This document shows positions 9,542 to 17,673 of a stretch of DNA of 64,000 nt, piece after piece. The notes below the pieces were generated by a model. That model worked only from the letters and a program-made list of their open reading frames with translations. It was not told the origin of the DNA and searched no databases. This DNA is from Viridibacillus arenosi (lineage in GTDB: Bacteria; Bacillota; Bacilli; Bacillales_A; Planococcaceae), in NCBI RefSeq assembly GCF_001955655.1, contig NZ_MSPW01000001.1:682001-746000 (forward strand), written 5' to 3'. Numbering within the stretch: position 1 is the first letter of the stretch; every line of letters starts with the position of its first letter. A program made the position numbers and the translations under genes.

Positions 9542-9822
9542 CTTTTTCTTGATTCACCTTTAATTTTTGAACCAGCTGGAGCATCTTTCATTTGCTTAAT
9601 AATTGAATAGCTCACATAGTCACTAACTTCTTCAAATTCGCGGAAAATGGTTTTTTCTTCAGCCATCGCTGGCACGATTTCTTTGAATCGTCTATATTTC
9701 GACATTAGATCTTCGCGTTGAACACCTGTTTCATATGCTTTTTCTATTGCTTGGAAGAACGCAATTACATCTACAATCTCTTCTGTAGACCAGTCCGTTG
9801 AGAACGGATAAGAGTATTCCAT
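9535..9822 (-). CDS. yktA: YktA family protein (UPF0223)
   Basis: A 95-residue UPF0223 protein: YSYPFSTDWSTEEIVDVIAF, a helical YRRFKEIVPAMAEEKTIF and a basic tail GESRKRK. Function is unknown. AGGTAGG precedes the ATG at 9822. It follows the nitronate-monooxygenase-like gene after 39 nt and may be co-transcribed with it. Confidence 0.88.
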   Translation of the reverse strand: MEYSYPFSTDWSTEEIVDVIAFFQAIEKAYETGVQREDLMSKYRRFKEIVPAMAEEKTIFREFEEVSDYVSYSIIKQMKDAPAGSKIKGESRKRK

Positions 9823-9861
9823 AATCTTACCTACCTTTTGATTCAGGCTAATATAGCCTTT

Positions 9862-10824
9862 TTATTGTTCTCCCCATTTTAAGCGTATTTCCGTTGCCTG
9901 CGCAACCATTCGCTGTATAAGTTCCTCTACAGTCGGTTCATCTTGGATTAAACCTGTTATCTGTCCAGCCCAAGCAAACCCTTCATGTTCTTTACCTTCA
10001 TATATATATTTTTTATTTGCTTGACCACTTATATAATTTTTTAAAGCTTCGTATGTTGGAGTTACTTTTTCAATATCAAGAATTTGATCCGTCCAACTAT
10101 TTCTAATTGCTCGTGCTGGTGCGCCTATAGTTCGTTTAATTACAGTCGTGTCTGCTTCCGTGCTATTAATCAAAGCGTTTTTATACACAACAGATGCATT
10201 GATACACTCTTTCGTTGCGATAAAACGTGTCCCCATCTCAATACCTTCTGCACCTAACGCAAGGGCTGCCATCCACCCACGTCCATCACCTATACCTCCT
10301 GAAGCAATCACAGGAATAGAAACAGCATCTACAACTTGAGGTACTAATACCATTGTCCCGATATCATCCCTACCTAGATGGCCACCACCTTCTTGTCCTA
10401 CAACCATAACGGCATCTGCACCTAATTCTTCAGCTTTTTGAGCTTGTCTACGCGCAGCAACTAATACCAGCTTCTTAATATCTGTTCCCTCTAATTGCTT
10501 AAAAATCGGTGCAGGATTACCACCTGTCATTGATACAACTGGCACTTTCTCTTCAATTGCTACTGCTAACATATTCTCAAATGGTCGACCATGCTGGCCA
10601 ATAGCGTAATTGACACCAAATGGACGATCTGTTAATTCACGTACTTTGTGAATCTCATTTCGTAATGCTTCAGGATCATCTAAACTCATCGCTGTAATTT
10701 GACCTAATCCTCCTGCATTTGATACAGCAGCGGCTAAATCTGCATAAGCTAAATAAGCAAGTCCACCTTGAATAATTGGATACTCTACACCTAATAATTC
10801 TGTCACTCTTGTTTTCCATTTCAT
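9862..10824 (-). CDS. Nitronate monooxygenase-like FMN protein (NMO/FabK family)
   Basis: TIM-barrel flavoprotein of 320 residues. The start GVEYPIIQGGLAYLAYADLA, the loop GGLGQITAM, QEGGGHLGRD and the phosphate-binding PVIASGGIGDGRG are typical of the nitronate monooxygenase / 2-nitropropane dioxygenase group, which oxidises alkyl nitronates with FMN. The family also contains enoyl-ACP reductase FabK and uncharacterised oxidoreductases, so the substrate is not certain. GGGGGAG precedes the ATG. yktA follows 39 nt downstream. Confidence 0.85.
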   Translation of the reverse strand: MKWKTRVTELLGVEYPIIQGGLAYLAYADLAAAVSNAGGLGQITAMSLDDPEALRNEIHKVRELTDRPFGVNYAIGQHGRPFENMLAVAIEEKVPVVSMTGGNPAPIFKQLEGTDIKKLVLVAARRQAQKAEELGADAVMVVGQEGGGHLGRDDIGTMVLVPQVVDAVSIPVIASGGIGDGRGWMAALALGAEGIEMGTRFIATKECINASVVYKNALINSTEADTTVIKRTIGAPARAIRNSWTDQILDIEKVTPTYEALKNYISGQANKKYIYEGKEHEGFAWAGQITGLIQDEPTVEELIQRMVAQATEIRLKWGEQ

Positions 10825-10893
10825 TTGTTTTAACTCCCCCTTATTTTCCTATAATAAATTGGTTCGCCGAAAAATAGCAAAAACCTTTTTTCA

Positions 10894-10917
10894 TTATTAT
10901 TTCCCAAGAAATAATAA
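10894..10917. repeat. Palindrome upstream of the NMO-like gene
   Basis: Perfect 10-base arms TTATTATTTC and GAAATAATAA around CCAA. It lies about 70 bases upstream of the NMO-like start codon and touches the lrgB terminator, so it could be an operator or a spare hairpin. Confidence 0.4.
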
Positions 10918-10960
10918 CAGCATGTGAAAAATTCAAAAGGAATTTCCACATGCTGTTTTT
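10916..10960 (-). terminator. Terminator of lrgAB
   Basis: On the minus strand AACAGCATGTGGAAA pairs with a nearly perfect complement ending GCATGTG...CTGTT. It begins within the lrgB stop codon region. The T-run is short, so the strength is uncertain. Confidence 0.6.
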
Positions 10961-11636
10961 AAAATATAAGCATTGCAAATAAGGGACAAATAAATGCACC
11001 AATAACAGCACTTAGTGTCATTGATACAGAGCCCATGGATAAGGTTTTTTCTCCGTATTCAGTAAGTTTGGAAACTCCGAATCCATGTGCCCCTCCTCCC
11101 ATCGAGATTCCTCTGCTTACAGCGGTATCAATTTTACACACGCGGAAAATAAAAGGCCCCAGAATAGCGCCAGTAAACCCTGCTACCATAACAAATACCG
11201 CTGTCATTGCTGGAATACCACCTAAAGAGCCACTTACTTGCATTGCAACTGGCGTTGTAATCGATTTCGGCAGTAACGATCTCACCATTTCATCATCTAA
11301 TCGTAATAACTTTGCCAAGGCAAAAACACTAATCAGTCCTGAAATCATAGCTACAACAACACCCGAAATAATTGAAAGTTTATATGTTTTAATCATATCC
11401 CGTTGCATATACAATGGATATGCTAAACTTACAACTGCAGGTCCAAGCATTGTATCAATCCATTTCCCACCAGTCATATAAGTTTCATACGAAATATTAC
11501 TTAATGCTAGCATCAAAACGCCAATAATCGTTGTTGTTAAGATAGGCAGTAAAAATGGAGTCGAAAAACGAGCATATAATTTTGACATTAGATAAAAAAT
11601 TAAAATAGTTATAAGAATAATGGCTACAGCTTTCAT
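10959..11636 (-). CDS. lrgB: LrgB/CidB family membrane protein
   Basis: A 225-residue polytopic protein of the LrgB family, which with LrgA modulates murein hydrolase activity and export; in Bacillus the homologous PftAB pair takes up pyruvate. Family features include GPAVVSLAYPLY, SITTPVAMQVS and GAHGFGVSKL. Its ATG overlaps the lrgA stop (ATGA), so the two are translationally coupled. The neighbouring carbon genes would fit either role. Confidence 0.88.
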   Translation of the reverse strand: MKAVAIILITILIFYLMSKLYARFSTPFLLPILTTTIIGVLMLALSNISYETYMTGGKWIDTMLGPAVVSLAYPLYMQRDMIKTYKLSIISGVVVAMISGLISVFALAKLLRLDDEMVRSLLPKSITTPVAMQVSGSLGGIPAMTAVFVMVAGFTGAILGPFIFRVCKIDTAVSRGISMGGGAHGFGVSKLTEYGEKTLSMGSVSMTLSAVIGAFICPLFAMLIF

Positions 11637-12292
11637 TTTACGCCCTCCTTCATTTCTTTAGATCCTACTCTTTCTTTCCCTTCTAAATATTTACATATTT
11701 TACCTGAAAAAATAATTGTGAAAATAGTACTAGCAATAACTGTGAGTAATAGCAAAATACCATTCAAGGATAATAATTCAGGATGCTTAATAACACCTAC
11801 AGTTGCCGGTACAAAAAACAATGGTAAAATTGCTAACATGAAGCCTGCCCCATCTTCAATTAATGCCACTGGCATTATTTTACTAAGCAACAGAGCTAAT
11901 AAAATGAGTAAACCAACAATACTACCTGGAAATTTGACACCTAATAAATTTACGATAGTCGTACCGACAAATGAAAAAATATATAGTACTACCATTTGTA
12001 AAATTATTCGCATCCATTTAATTGATTTTCGTTTTACAGTATTCATTTTCTCAGAGTATTTTTGTTTCAATTGTGTTGAATCCACTTGTGTTGTTGAGTA
12101 GTCTTTTACTTCTATTTTCTGTTCTGCAATTTCACTTATTTCAGATTCATTTACCTCTGGTTCTTTTATCCCAGACTCATTTTCAACTATTTCGCTTACT
12201 TCTGGCTCTTTTACTTCTAGCTTTTTAATAACTATCTTGTAATTGCTTGTTTTGTGTTTAACTAACTTGTAATTGCCTATTTTAGATTGCAT
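11633..12292 (-). CDS. lrgA: LrgA/CidA family protein with an acidic N-terminal extension
   Basis: A 219-residue holin-like membrane protein. Residues from about 95 onward are a normal LrgA/CidA domain (four hydrophobic segments, KFPGSIVGLLILLAL, FVPATVGVI). The first ~90 residues are unusual: a Glu/Lys/Val-rich stretch in which KEPEV, SEI and NES recur, with no signal peptide. The long form is real by its start: AAAAGGAG lies nine bases before the ATG at 12292, whereas the internal ATG at 12046 has only a poor site. Typical LrgA proteins have about 120-150 residues. It precedes lrgB with an ATGA overlap. Confidence 0.85.
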   Translation of the reverse strand: MQSKIGNYKLVKHKTSNYKIVIKKLEVKEPEVSEIVENESGIKEPEVNESEISEIAEQKIEVKDYSTTQVDSTQLKQKYSEKMNTVKRKSIKWMRIILQMVVLYIFSFVGTTIVNLLGVKFPGSIVGLLILLALLLSKIMPVALIEDGAGFMLAILPLFFVPATVGVIKHPELLSLNGILLLLTVIASTIFTIIFSGKICKYLEGKERVGSKEMKEGVK

Positions 12293-12385
12293 TTCGAAAC
12301 TCTCCTTTTAACACATACCTTGTTTATGAAGTAATACGAAATATTGTACGCCTATCTTTCCTAGATGTCTATGAATCTAACTGGA

Positions 12386-12436
12386 ATAAAAAAGAAGCTA
12401 TCCTTCATTAACTATGTAATGGTAGGTAGCTTCTTT
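12386..12436 (-). terminator. Terminator of swrC
   Basis: On the minus strand AAAGAAGCTACC pairs with GGATAGCTTCTTT, with one bulge and a loop of about 20 bases, followed by T residues. It lies 20 nt after the swrC stop. Confidence 0.75.
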
Positions 12437-12456
12437 CCTATTTTCATTTATTAATA

Positions 12457-15400
12457 TTAATCGTCAAAATTTTCAGTTGCACGATTCTTTTTAAGCATTT
12501 TAGACAATAATTCATAAACAAGTGGTACGATGATTAACGTTAAAACAGTAGAACTGATTAAACCACCGATTACTGTTACGCCTAGGCCTTTTGAAATCAA
12601 GCCGCTTCCTTCTGCACCAATGGCAAGTGGAATTAAAGCACCAACTGTTGCTAGTGCAGTCATTAAAATTGGACGAAGACGTGTTGCACCGGCTTCTAAT
12701 ATCGCTTCACGCATTGTCATTCCTTCATGCTCCATATGAATAACACGGTCGATTAATACGATCGCATTTGTCACTACGATACCTATTAACATTAAAAGAC
12801 CAATCATTGAAGATACACTGATTGTTTCGCCAGTTATCCATAGCGCTACTAAAGCACCAATTACGGTAAATGGTAGTGAGAACAGGATTGATAATGGTGC
12901 TAAACCTTCACCAAAAGTAACTACAAGGATGAAGTAAACAATCGCAATTGCTGCTACCATAGCTAAACCTAATTGAGTGAATGCTTCAGCCATATCTTCT
13001 GCTACACCGCCACTATTCACTTCAACATTGTTTGGTAAATCTAGTTTATCAATGTCTTTTTGTACAGCACTAGACGCTTTTGTAATGTCTTTAGAAGTGA
13101 CTGTTGCTGTTACACTCGCAAAAAGTTTTCCTTTACTACGATTAATTTGAGATAAAGTTGTACCCTCTTTGACATCAACTACTTCTGAAAGTTTAACTTC
13201 CATACCAAGTGGTGATTTTATTTTTTGTTTCAATACATCATTAAAATCATCAGGTGATGCTGTTTCTTTATGAACAGAAACTTCTATTTTTTTGCCGTCC
13301 TTATCAATTGAAGTTAATACTTCTGATTGGACGTTTGGATTAATCGCCATAGCAATTTGTCCTGTAGTTAAACCAAGTTTTTTCACTTTATCTTGGTCGA
13401 TTACTAATGTATGTTCATCATAAACTTCAGAAAGAGATGCTTTTACATCTTTTAAATCATCGCGTTTATTCATGATTTTTTCGATGTTTTTGACAACTGG
13501 TTTGATGTCTTCCATCGTATTACCATAAACTGAGTAATTTAACTCACTGCTTGAACCTGACATAGAGAAATCTTGGTTTTTCCAAGTTCCTGTTTGGTTA
13601 ACTGCAACGACTTCTTCTACTAATTTAGTTTTTACATTACTAAAATCTTTTGTATCTGGATCATAGATAATGTACATTAAAGCACCATTCGAAGCACCTG
13701 GCATCATAGGATTAGCTCCACCTATTGATACTTGAACTGTTTGAACATCTTTTTTGTCCATTACCATCTTCTCTACTTCTTCAACGTCTTTAATAACGCT
13801 ATCACGTGTTTCTCCTGGTTCTGGAGTATACGTTAAGTAGACCATTTTCTGTTCATCTTCTGGCATGAAACTAAATCCTACAAACGGAGCCAAGAATAGA
13901 CTTGCTACTAAAATAACAATTGTACCAATTGAAGTTACTAGTTTATGGTCAAGTACCCAACTAAGTAATTTCTTATAGCTTTGTGATAACTTACCATGTT
14001 CTTCTTTTTTCGATTGTTTTTTACCATACAGCTCTTTTTTAAATAGAGAATGTGCTAAAACTGGTACAACAGTAATTGCGACAATTAACGATGCCCCTAG
14101 AGCAAATGCCATTGTTAATGCAAACGGCATAAACAATTCGCCAACCATTCCTCCTACTAATCCTAGAGGTAAGAATACAGCTACTGTAACTAGTGTTGAA
14201 GATAGAATTGGCTTGAACATTTCAATCGTTGCCTCACGAATTAAAGCACGACCATGTAATTTCTCACCTTCTAAATATATTCTTCTATAAATATTTTCAA
14301 CTACTACAATAGAGTCATCAATTACACGACCAATCGCGACCGTCATAGCAGCAAGCGTCATCATATTTAATGTAATATCCATTTGTTTCAAAATTAATAC
14401 AGAGATTAGTAGTGATAATGGAATTGATATAATCGATATGATTGTAGAACGAATATTACGTAAAAATAGCATGATAATAATAACGGCAAAAATAGCACCG
14501 AATAATGCTTTATCTAACATTGTTGATACAGACTTCTCAATAGGTTCACCTTGGTCCATCGTGATATCAATTTTCATGCCTTTATTATCTTTTTCAAATT
14601 GTTTTGAAGCTTCTTTTACGTCATTTACAACCTCAACCGTATTGGCTTCTTGCGATTTTACTATTTGAACCGCAATTGCCGATTCACCATTTGTACGAGA
14701 AACCGATTCTACGTCACCGATCAGTTCGATTTTAGCGAGTTTACCTAATTTCACAAACGGTTCAGCTAGAGGTTGTTGCTGAGTTAATCCAGCCCCTGCT
14801 TGAGGTTGAACAGGAATATCTAAGTTTTTCAGCTCTTTTAAAGTTGTTAATTTACCATCGACTACGACCGATTGCTCCGCATCCTTAAATTGGAACATGC
14901 CAAGAGGGACTTTAATATCCATTGCTTGAATGTATTGCTTAACCTTCGATTCATCTAGACCATATTGTGCTAATTTCTTTTGGTCATATGTTAATTGAAC
15001 TTTTTCAACTTGTTGACCAGTTACTGATACTGAAGCAACACCGTCGATTGCTTCCATTTTAGGAACGAAGTAATCTTCTACTGTTTTTGTTAACTCTTCG
15101 ATTGTTTCTTCTTTATCAGAAACACTTAACGCTACTACCGGGAAGGCATTAATATTAACTCGATCAATGGTTGGTACTTGTGCAGTTTCTGGAAGATCAA
15201 TTTTTTCAATTGCTTCCTTTACATTGTCAACTGCTTCTTTCATATCCGCACCATATTTAAACTCAATTTGAAGACTTGAGGCGTTTTGATATGAATTTGA
15301 GTAAACAGATTTTACTGATTTTAAATTATTAACTGCCTTCTCAAAGGGAATTGAAATATCATCTGTTACTTGCTCTGGTGTAGCACCAGGATAAACTGTT

Positions 15401-15546
15401 GTTACTGTAACTATTGGAATTGAAATATCAGGAATTGATTCAAGCTTCATTTTCAAGCCTGCATAAACCCCCGCCACAGCTACGATAATTGTTAATAACC
15501 ATACCGCTAGCTTGTTTTTTAGCATAAATTTAATTATAGAATGCAC
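12457..15546 (-). CDS. swrC: RND-type efflux transporter, SwrC/YerP-like
   Basis: Large inner-membrane RND exporter of 1,029 residues. B. subtilis SwrC (YerP) exports surfactin and acriflavine-type drugs. Twelve hydrophobic segments in the 1+5+1+5 RND pattern are present, with large extracytoplasmic loops (DISIPIVTVTTVYPGATPEQ after segment 1). Segment 4 keeps the proton-relay acidic pair in GRVIDDSIVVVENI. The start codon is GTG after AAGGCGG. A divergent TetR regulator lies upstream, as with yerO-yerP, and the promoter contains its probable operators. There is no linked outer-membrane or adaptor gene, as expected in a Gram-positive. Confidence 0.9.
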   Translation of the reverse strand: MHSIIKFMLKNKLAVWLLTIIVAVAGVYAGLKMKLESIPDISIPIVTVTTVYPGATPEQVTDDISIPFEKAVNNLKSVKSVYSNSYQNASSLQIEFKYGADMKEAVDNVKEAIEKIDLPETAQVPTIDRVNINAFPVVALSVSDKEETIEELTKTVEDYFVPKMEAIDGVASVSVTGQQVEKVQLTYDQKKLAQYGLDESKVKQYIQAMDIKVPLGMFQFKDAEQSVVVDGKLTTLKELKNLDIPVQPQAGAGLTQQQPLAEPFVKLGKLAKIELIGDVESVSRTNGESAIAVQIVKSQEANTVEVVNDVKEASKQFEKDNKGMKIDITMDQGEPIEKSVSTMLDKALFGAIFAVIIIMLFLRNIRSTIISIISIPLSLLISVLILKQMDITLNMMTLAAMTVAIGRVIDDSIVVVENIYRRIYLEGEKLHGRALIREATIEMFKPILSSTLVTVAVFLPLGLVGGMVGELFMPFALTMAFALGASLIVAITVVPVLAHSLFKKELYGKKQSKKEEHGKLSQSYKKLLSWVLDHKLVTSIGTIVILVASLFLAPFVGFSFMPEDEQKMVYLTYTPEPGETRDSVIKDVEEVEKMVMDKKDVQTVQVSIGGANPMMPGASNGALMYIIYDPDTKDFSNVKTKLVEEVVAVNQTGTWKNQDFSMSGSSSELNYSVYGNTMEDIKPVVKNIEKIMNKRDDLKDVKASLSEVYDEHTLVIDQDKVKKLGLTTGQIAMAINPNVQSEVLTSIDKDGKKIEVSVHKETASPDDFNDVLKQKIKSPLGMEVKLSEVVDVKEGTTLSQINRSKGKLFASVTATVTSKDITKASSAVQKDIDKLDLPNNVEVNSGGVAEDMAEAFTQLGLAMVAAIAIVYFILVVTFGEGLAPLSILFSLPFTVIGALVALWITGETISVSSMIGLLMLIGIVVTNAIVLIDRVIHMEHEGMTMREAILEAGATRLRPILMTALATVGALIPLAIGAEGSGLISKGLGVTVIGGLISSTVLTLIIVPLVYELLSKMLKKNRATENFDD

Positions 15547-15562
15547 CTTTGCACCGCCTTTT

Positions 15563-15615
15563 TTGACTATTTGGTCACTATTCTATATAATAATGACTGA
15601 TTAGTCAGTTGTCAA
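15563..15615. promoter_or_regulatory. Overlapping divergent promoters of swrC and tetR with two operators
   Basis: Plus strand (tetR): TTGACT at 15563-15568, 17 bases, TATAAT at 15586-15591. Minus strand (swrC): TTGACA at 15610-15615, 17 bases, TATTAT at 15587-15592. The two -10 boxes overlap almost fully. Two 14-bp inverted repeats of form TGACTN4RGTCA lie at 15564-15577 and 15594-15607, exactly 30 bp apart. The first covers the tetR -35 and the start region of swrC; the second lies inside the swrC spacer and near the tetR start point. Confidence 0.75.
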
Positions 15616-15638
15616 ATGCTATGAATAGGGAGTGAGTT

Positions 15639-16487
15639 ATTATATCTAAGCAACAATTAATTATTGAAAAGGCAGTAGAATTATTTGCGAAAAATAGTAT
15701 AGCATCGACCTCTATTCAAGATATAACAGATGCATGCGGTATTTCTAAAGGAGCCTTTTATTTATCTTTCAAATCAAAAGATGAGTTATTCATTGCTATA
15801 TTTGAACATTTTTTACGAGAAATTATTGGTCAATATAATGATTTATTGGAAAGTGACATACCTCCAAAAGAAAAGATTAAAAACTATTTTCTTTTCCATT
15901 TTCAACTATTTGAAGAAAAATTACCATTAATATCTATGTTTATGAAGGAACAAATGCATCCAATTAATGAACAAATTCTTCAAAGATTAAATTATTATAA
16001 AGATCTTAGTGATAAAACTACTCTAGCATTATTAACAGAAGTATATGGAAAGCGTATTGCTCCCTTTCAATATGACATTCTCATTTCTTTAAAAGGAATC
16101 ATGCATGGATATTCAGAATTTATCCTTTTCCATAGACAACCATATGATTTCGTTCAATTAAGTTCTACTCTTATTGAAAAAGTAGATATTCTTGTAGAGC
16201 ATTCAAAAAACACTTTCCTTACTGAACAATTATGGAACTCAAAACCACATTGTATGCAGGAGTATTCTGTGACTGCATTCGAAGTTCAAGAAGAAGTAAA
16301 TCGTTGGCATGAAATTTATAAAGGACACCCTATCATTGAAGACACATTATCTTTAATAGAAGCTGAATTAAAACTTACAAATCCTCGTCCTGCTTTATTA
16401 AATGGAATGATGGCGAACCTTAAACAACATGATAACTTACAATGGCTAGCCTTATTACTAAAACAATATATAGTACACCTTTCATAA
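15639..16487 (+). CDS. TetR family regulator (YerO-like) with a non-canonical start codon
   Basis: Probable repressor of the divergent RND exporter. The N-terminal helix-turn-helix is clear (EKAVELFAKNSIASTSIQDI, then ACGISKGAFYLSFKSKDELF), followed by a long helical ligand domain, about 282 residues in all, similar in length to YerO. No ATG, GTG or TTG exists in frame between the stop at 15633 and the TTG at 15846, and starting at 15846 would delete the whole HTH. Translation must therefore begin at ATT 15639 or ATA 15642, six or nine bases after AGGGAG (15627-15632). A sequencing error is an alternative, but no single change is needed to keep the frame. Confidence 0.8.
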   Translation: MISKQQLIIEKAVELFAKNSIASTSIQDITDACGISKGAFYLSFKSKDELFIAIFEHFLREIIGQYNDLLESDIPPKEKIKNYFLFHFQLFEEKLPLISMFMKEQMHPINEQILQRLNYYKDLSDKTTLALLTEVYGKRIAPFQYDILISLKGIMHGYSEFILFHRQPYDFVQLSSTLIEKVDILVEHSKNTFLTEQLWNSKPHCMQEYSVTAFEVQEEVNRWHEIYKGHPIIEDTLSLIEAELKLTNPRPALLNGMMANLKQHDNLQWLALLLKQYIVHLS

Positions 16488-16491
16488 ACAC

Positions 16492-16531
16492 AAAAGAGAT
16501 AGTCGTACCAATGCACGACTATCTCTTTTTA
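16492..16531 (+). terminator. Terminator of tetR
   Basis: AAAAGAGATAGTCGT pairs perfectly with ACGACTATCTCTTTT around an eight-base loop and is followed by T residues, directly after the tetR stop. Confidence 0.88.
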
Positions 16532-16594
16532 TAATTTGTGAAAATCAAAATTAACACTTGTTCCAAACATTATACTCGACTTTAAAAAGATTTA

Positions 16595-16608
16595 TGACTA
16601 GACGGTCA
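16595..16608. promoter_or_regulatory. Third copy of the TetR-type operator
   Basis: TGACTAGACGGTCA has the same half-sites and spacing as the two operators between tetR and swrC. It lies in the 302-base spacer (16488-16789) between tetR and qoxD, downstream of the tetR terminator. I see no convincing gene or promoter next to it; the rest of the spacer holds only the two flanking terminators. Confidence 0.5.
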
Positions 16609-16733
16609 TTATTAGAAACTATACTTTCATCTTCACTCTTAAATTCAAAGAACTTTCAATTTAAACATGTATGTTAGCTTATAATTAGCGCACTATCAGA
16701 CTCCGAGTAACAGTAGTTAATTATTTCTTTCCA

Positions 16734-16778
16734 AAAATAAAAAGCAGTCCAAAGTATTTAAACTTTGAACTGCTTTTT
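16734..16778 (-). terminator. Terminator of the qox operon
   Basis: On the minus strand AAAAAGCAGTTCAAAGT pairs with ACTTTGGACTGCTTTTT (one wobble) around a six-base loop, followed by T residues. It lies just after the qoxD stop. Confidence 0.88.
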
Positions 16779-16789
16779 CTATTATTATC

Positions 16790-17074
16790 TTAGTATCCCC
16801 AAATCATTGTTAACAATGAACCAAAGACTGTCACAAGACCAACTACTACAGCGTAAATGACACTTGTATATAGAGTTTTTTTATCTTCTGTTTCTCCGAT
16901 ATGCATGAATAACACAAGTTGTACAACAGCTTGCGCTAGTGCAGTTACACTTAAGATAATCATTGCAATACCTTTAGACATATCAAATGTAATTACACTT
17001 AGAGCAGCGATCGTTAAAATAAGGGAGCCAACAAAACCTACAACATGTTCTTTTGGAAATAATTCTTTCATCAT
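16790..17074 (-). CDS. qoxD: Cytochrome aa3 quinol oxidase subunit IV
   Basis: Small membrane subunit of 94 residues with three hydrophobic segments, matching QoxD (FPKEHVVGFVGSLILT, then QAVVQLVLFMHIGE). It helps assemble or stabilise the oxidase core. I start it at 17074 (MMKELF), seven bases after AAAGGAG; its ATG overlaps the qoxC stop by four bases (ATGA). It is the last gene of qoxABCD. Confidence 0.9.
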   Translation of the reverse strand: MMKELFPKEHVVGFVGSLILTIAALSVITFDMSKGIAMIILSVTALAQAVVQLVLFMHIGETEDKKTLYTSVIYAVVVGLVTVFGSLLTMIWGY

Positions 17075-17673
17075 CCCAACACTCCTTTCAGATAAACGAA
17101 GCTGAAGATGAAGATCCATACGACATCTAAGAAATGCCAGTATAACGAGAAGATAAATGCTTTGTTTGCAGTTTGAGCATTTAATCCACGTTTAACTACC
17201 TGTACGATAATCGCAATACCCCATAGTAAACCGAAAGTTACGTGAGCACCATGCGTACCTAATAGTGTCATTAATGATGACAAGAATGCGCTTGTTGTAA
17301 TTGTTGCACCTTCATTAACATATGTTACGAACTCAATTACCTCAACAGTCAAGAAACCTGCGCCAAGTAGCAATGTCAAGATATAGAACACTATCATTGC
17401 TTTGACACGACCAATTCTCATCGCATGTACACCAAGTCCAATCAAGAAACTACTTGTTAATAATAAGAAAGTTTCTATTAAAACTGGTGGCATTTCGAAG
17501 ATGTCAATACCAGCAGGACCTGAACCTGTGCGATCCGTTAATACAAAGTACACAGTAAATAGAGTTGCAAATAACATAATCTCAGCACCTAGGAAAATCC
17601 AAAAACCGAAAATCTTTAATCTATTTTCCTCTGTACGATATTCTAATGGAAGTGATGTGTTTTCTTTAGACAT
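17071..17673 (-). CDS. qoxC: Cytochrome aa3 quinol oxidase subunit III
   Basis: Five-helix subunit III of the haem-copper oxidase, 200 residues as usual. Signatures are FGFWIFLGAEIMLFATLF near the start and LGTHGAHVTFGLLWG plus FSLYWHFLDVVWIF near the end. Its ATG overlaps the last base of the qoxB stop (TAATG), and its stop overlaps qoxD, so translation is tightly coupled. Confidence 0.96.
   Translation of the reverse strand: MSKENTSLPLEYRTEENRLKIFGFWIFLGAEIMLFATLFTVYFVLTDRTGSGPAGIDIFEMPPVLIETFLLLTSSFLIGLGVHAMRIGRVKAMIVFYILTLLLGAGFLTVEVIEFVTYVNEGATITTSAFLSSLMTLLGTHGAHVTFGLLWGIAIIVQVVKRGLNAQTANKAFIFSLYWHFLDVVWIFIFSFVYLKGVLG

Noticed and set aside
11035-11481. 148-codon open frame on the plus strand opposite lrgB
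   Set aside because: It is antisense to a clear membrane-protein gene and has no ribosome site or family signature.
15730-15930. 66-codon frame in another phase inside tetR
   Set aside because: It overlaps the TetR helix-turn-helix frame, which is continuous and far better supported.
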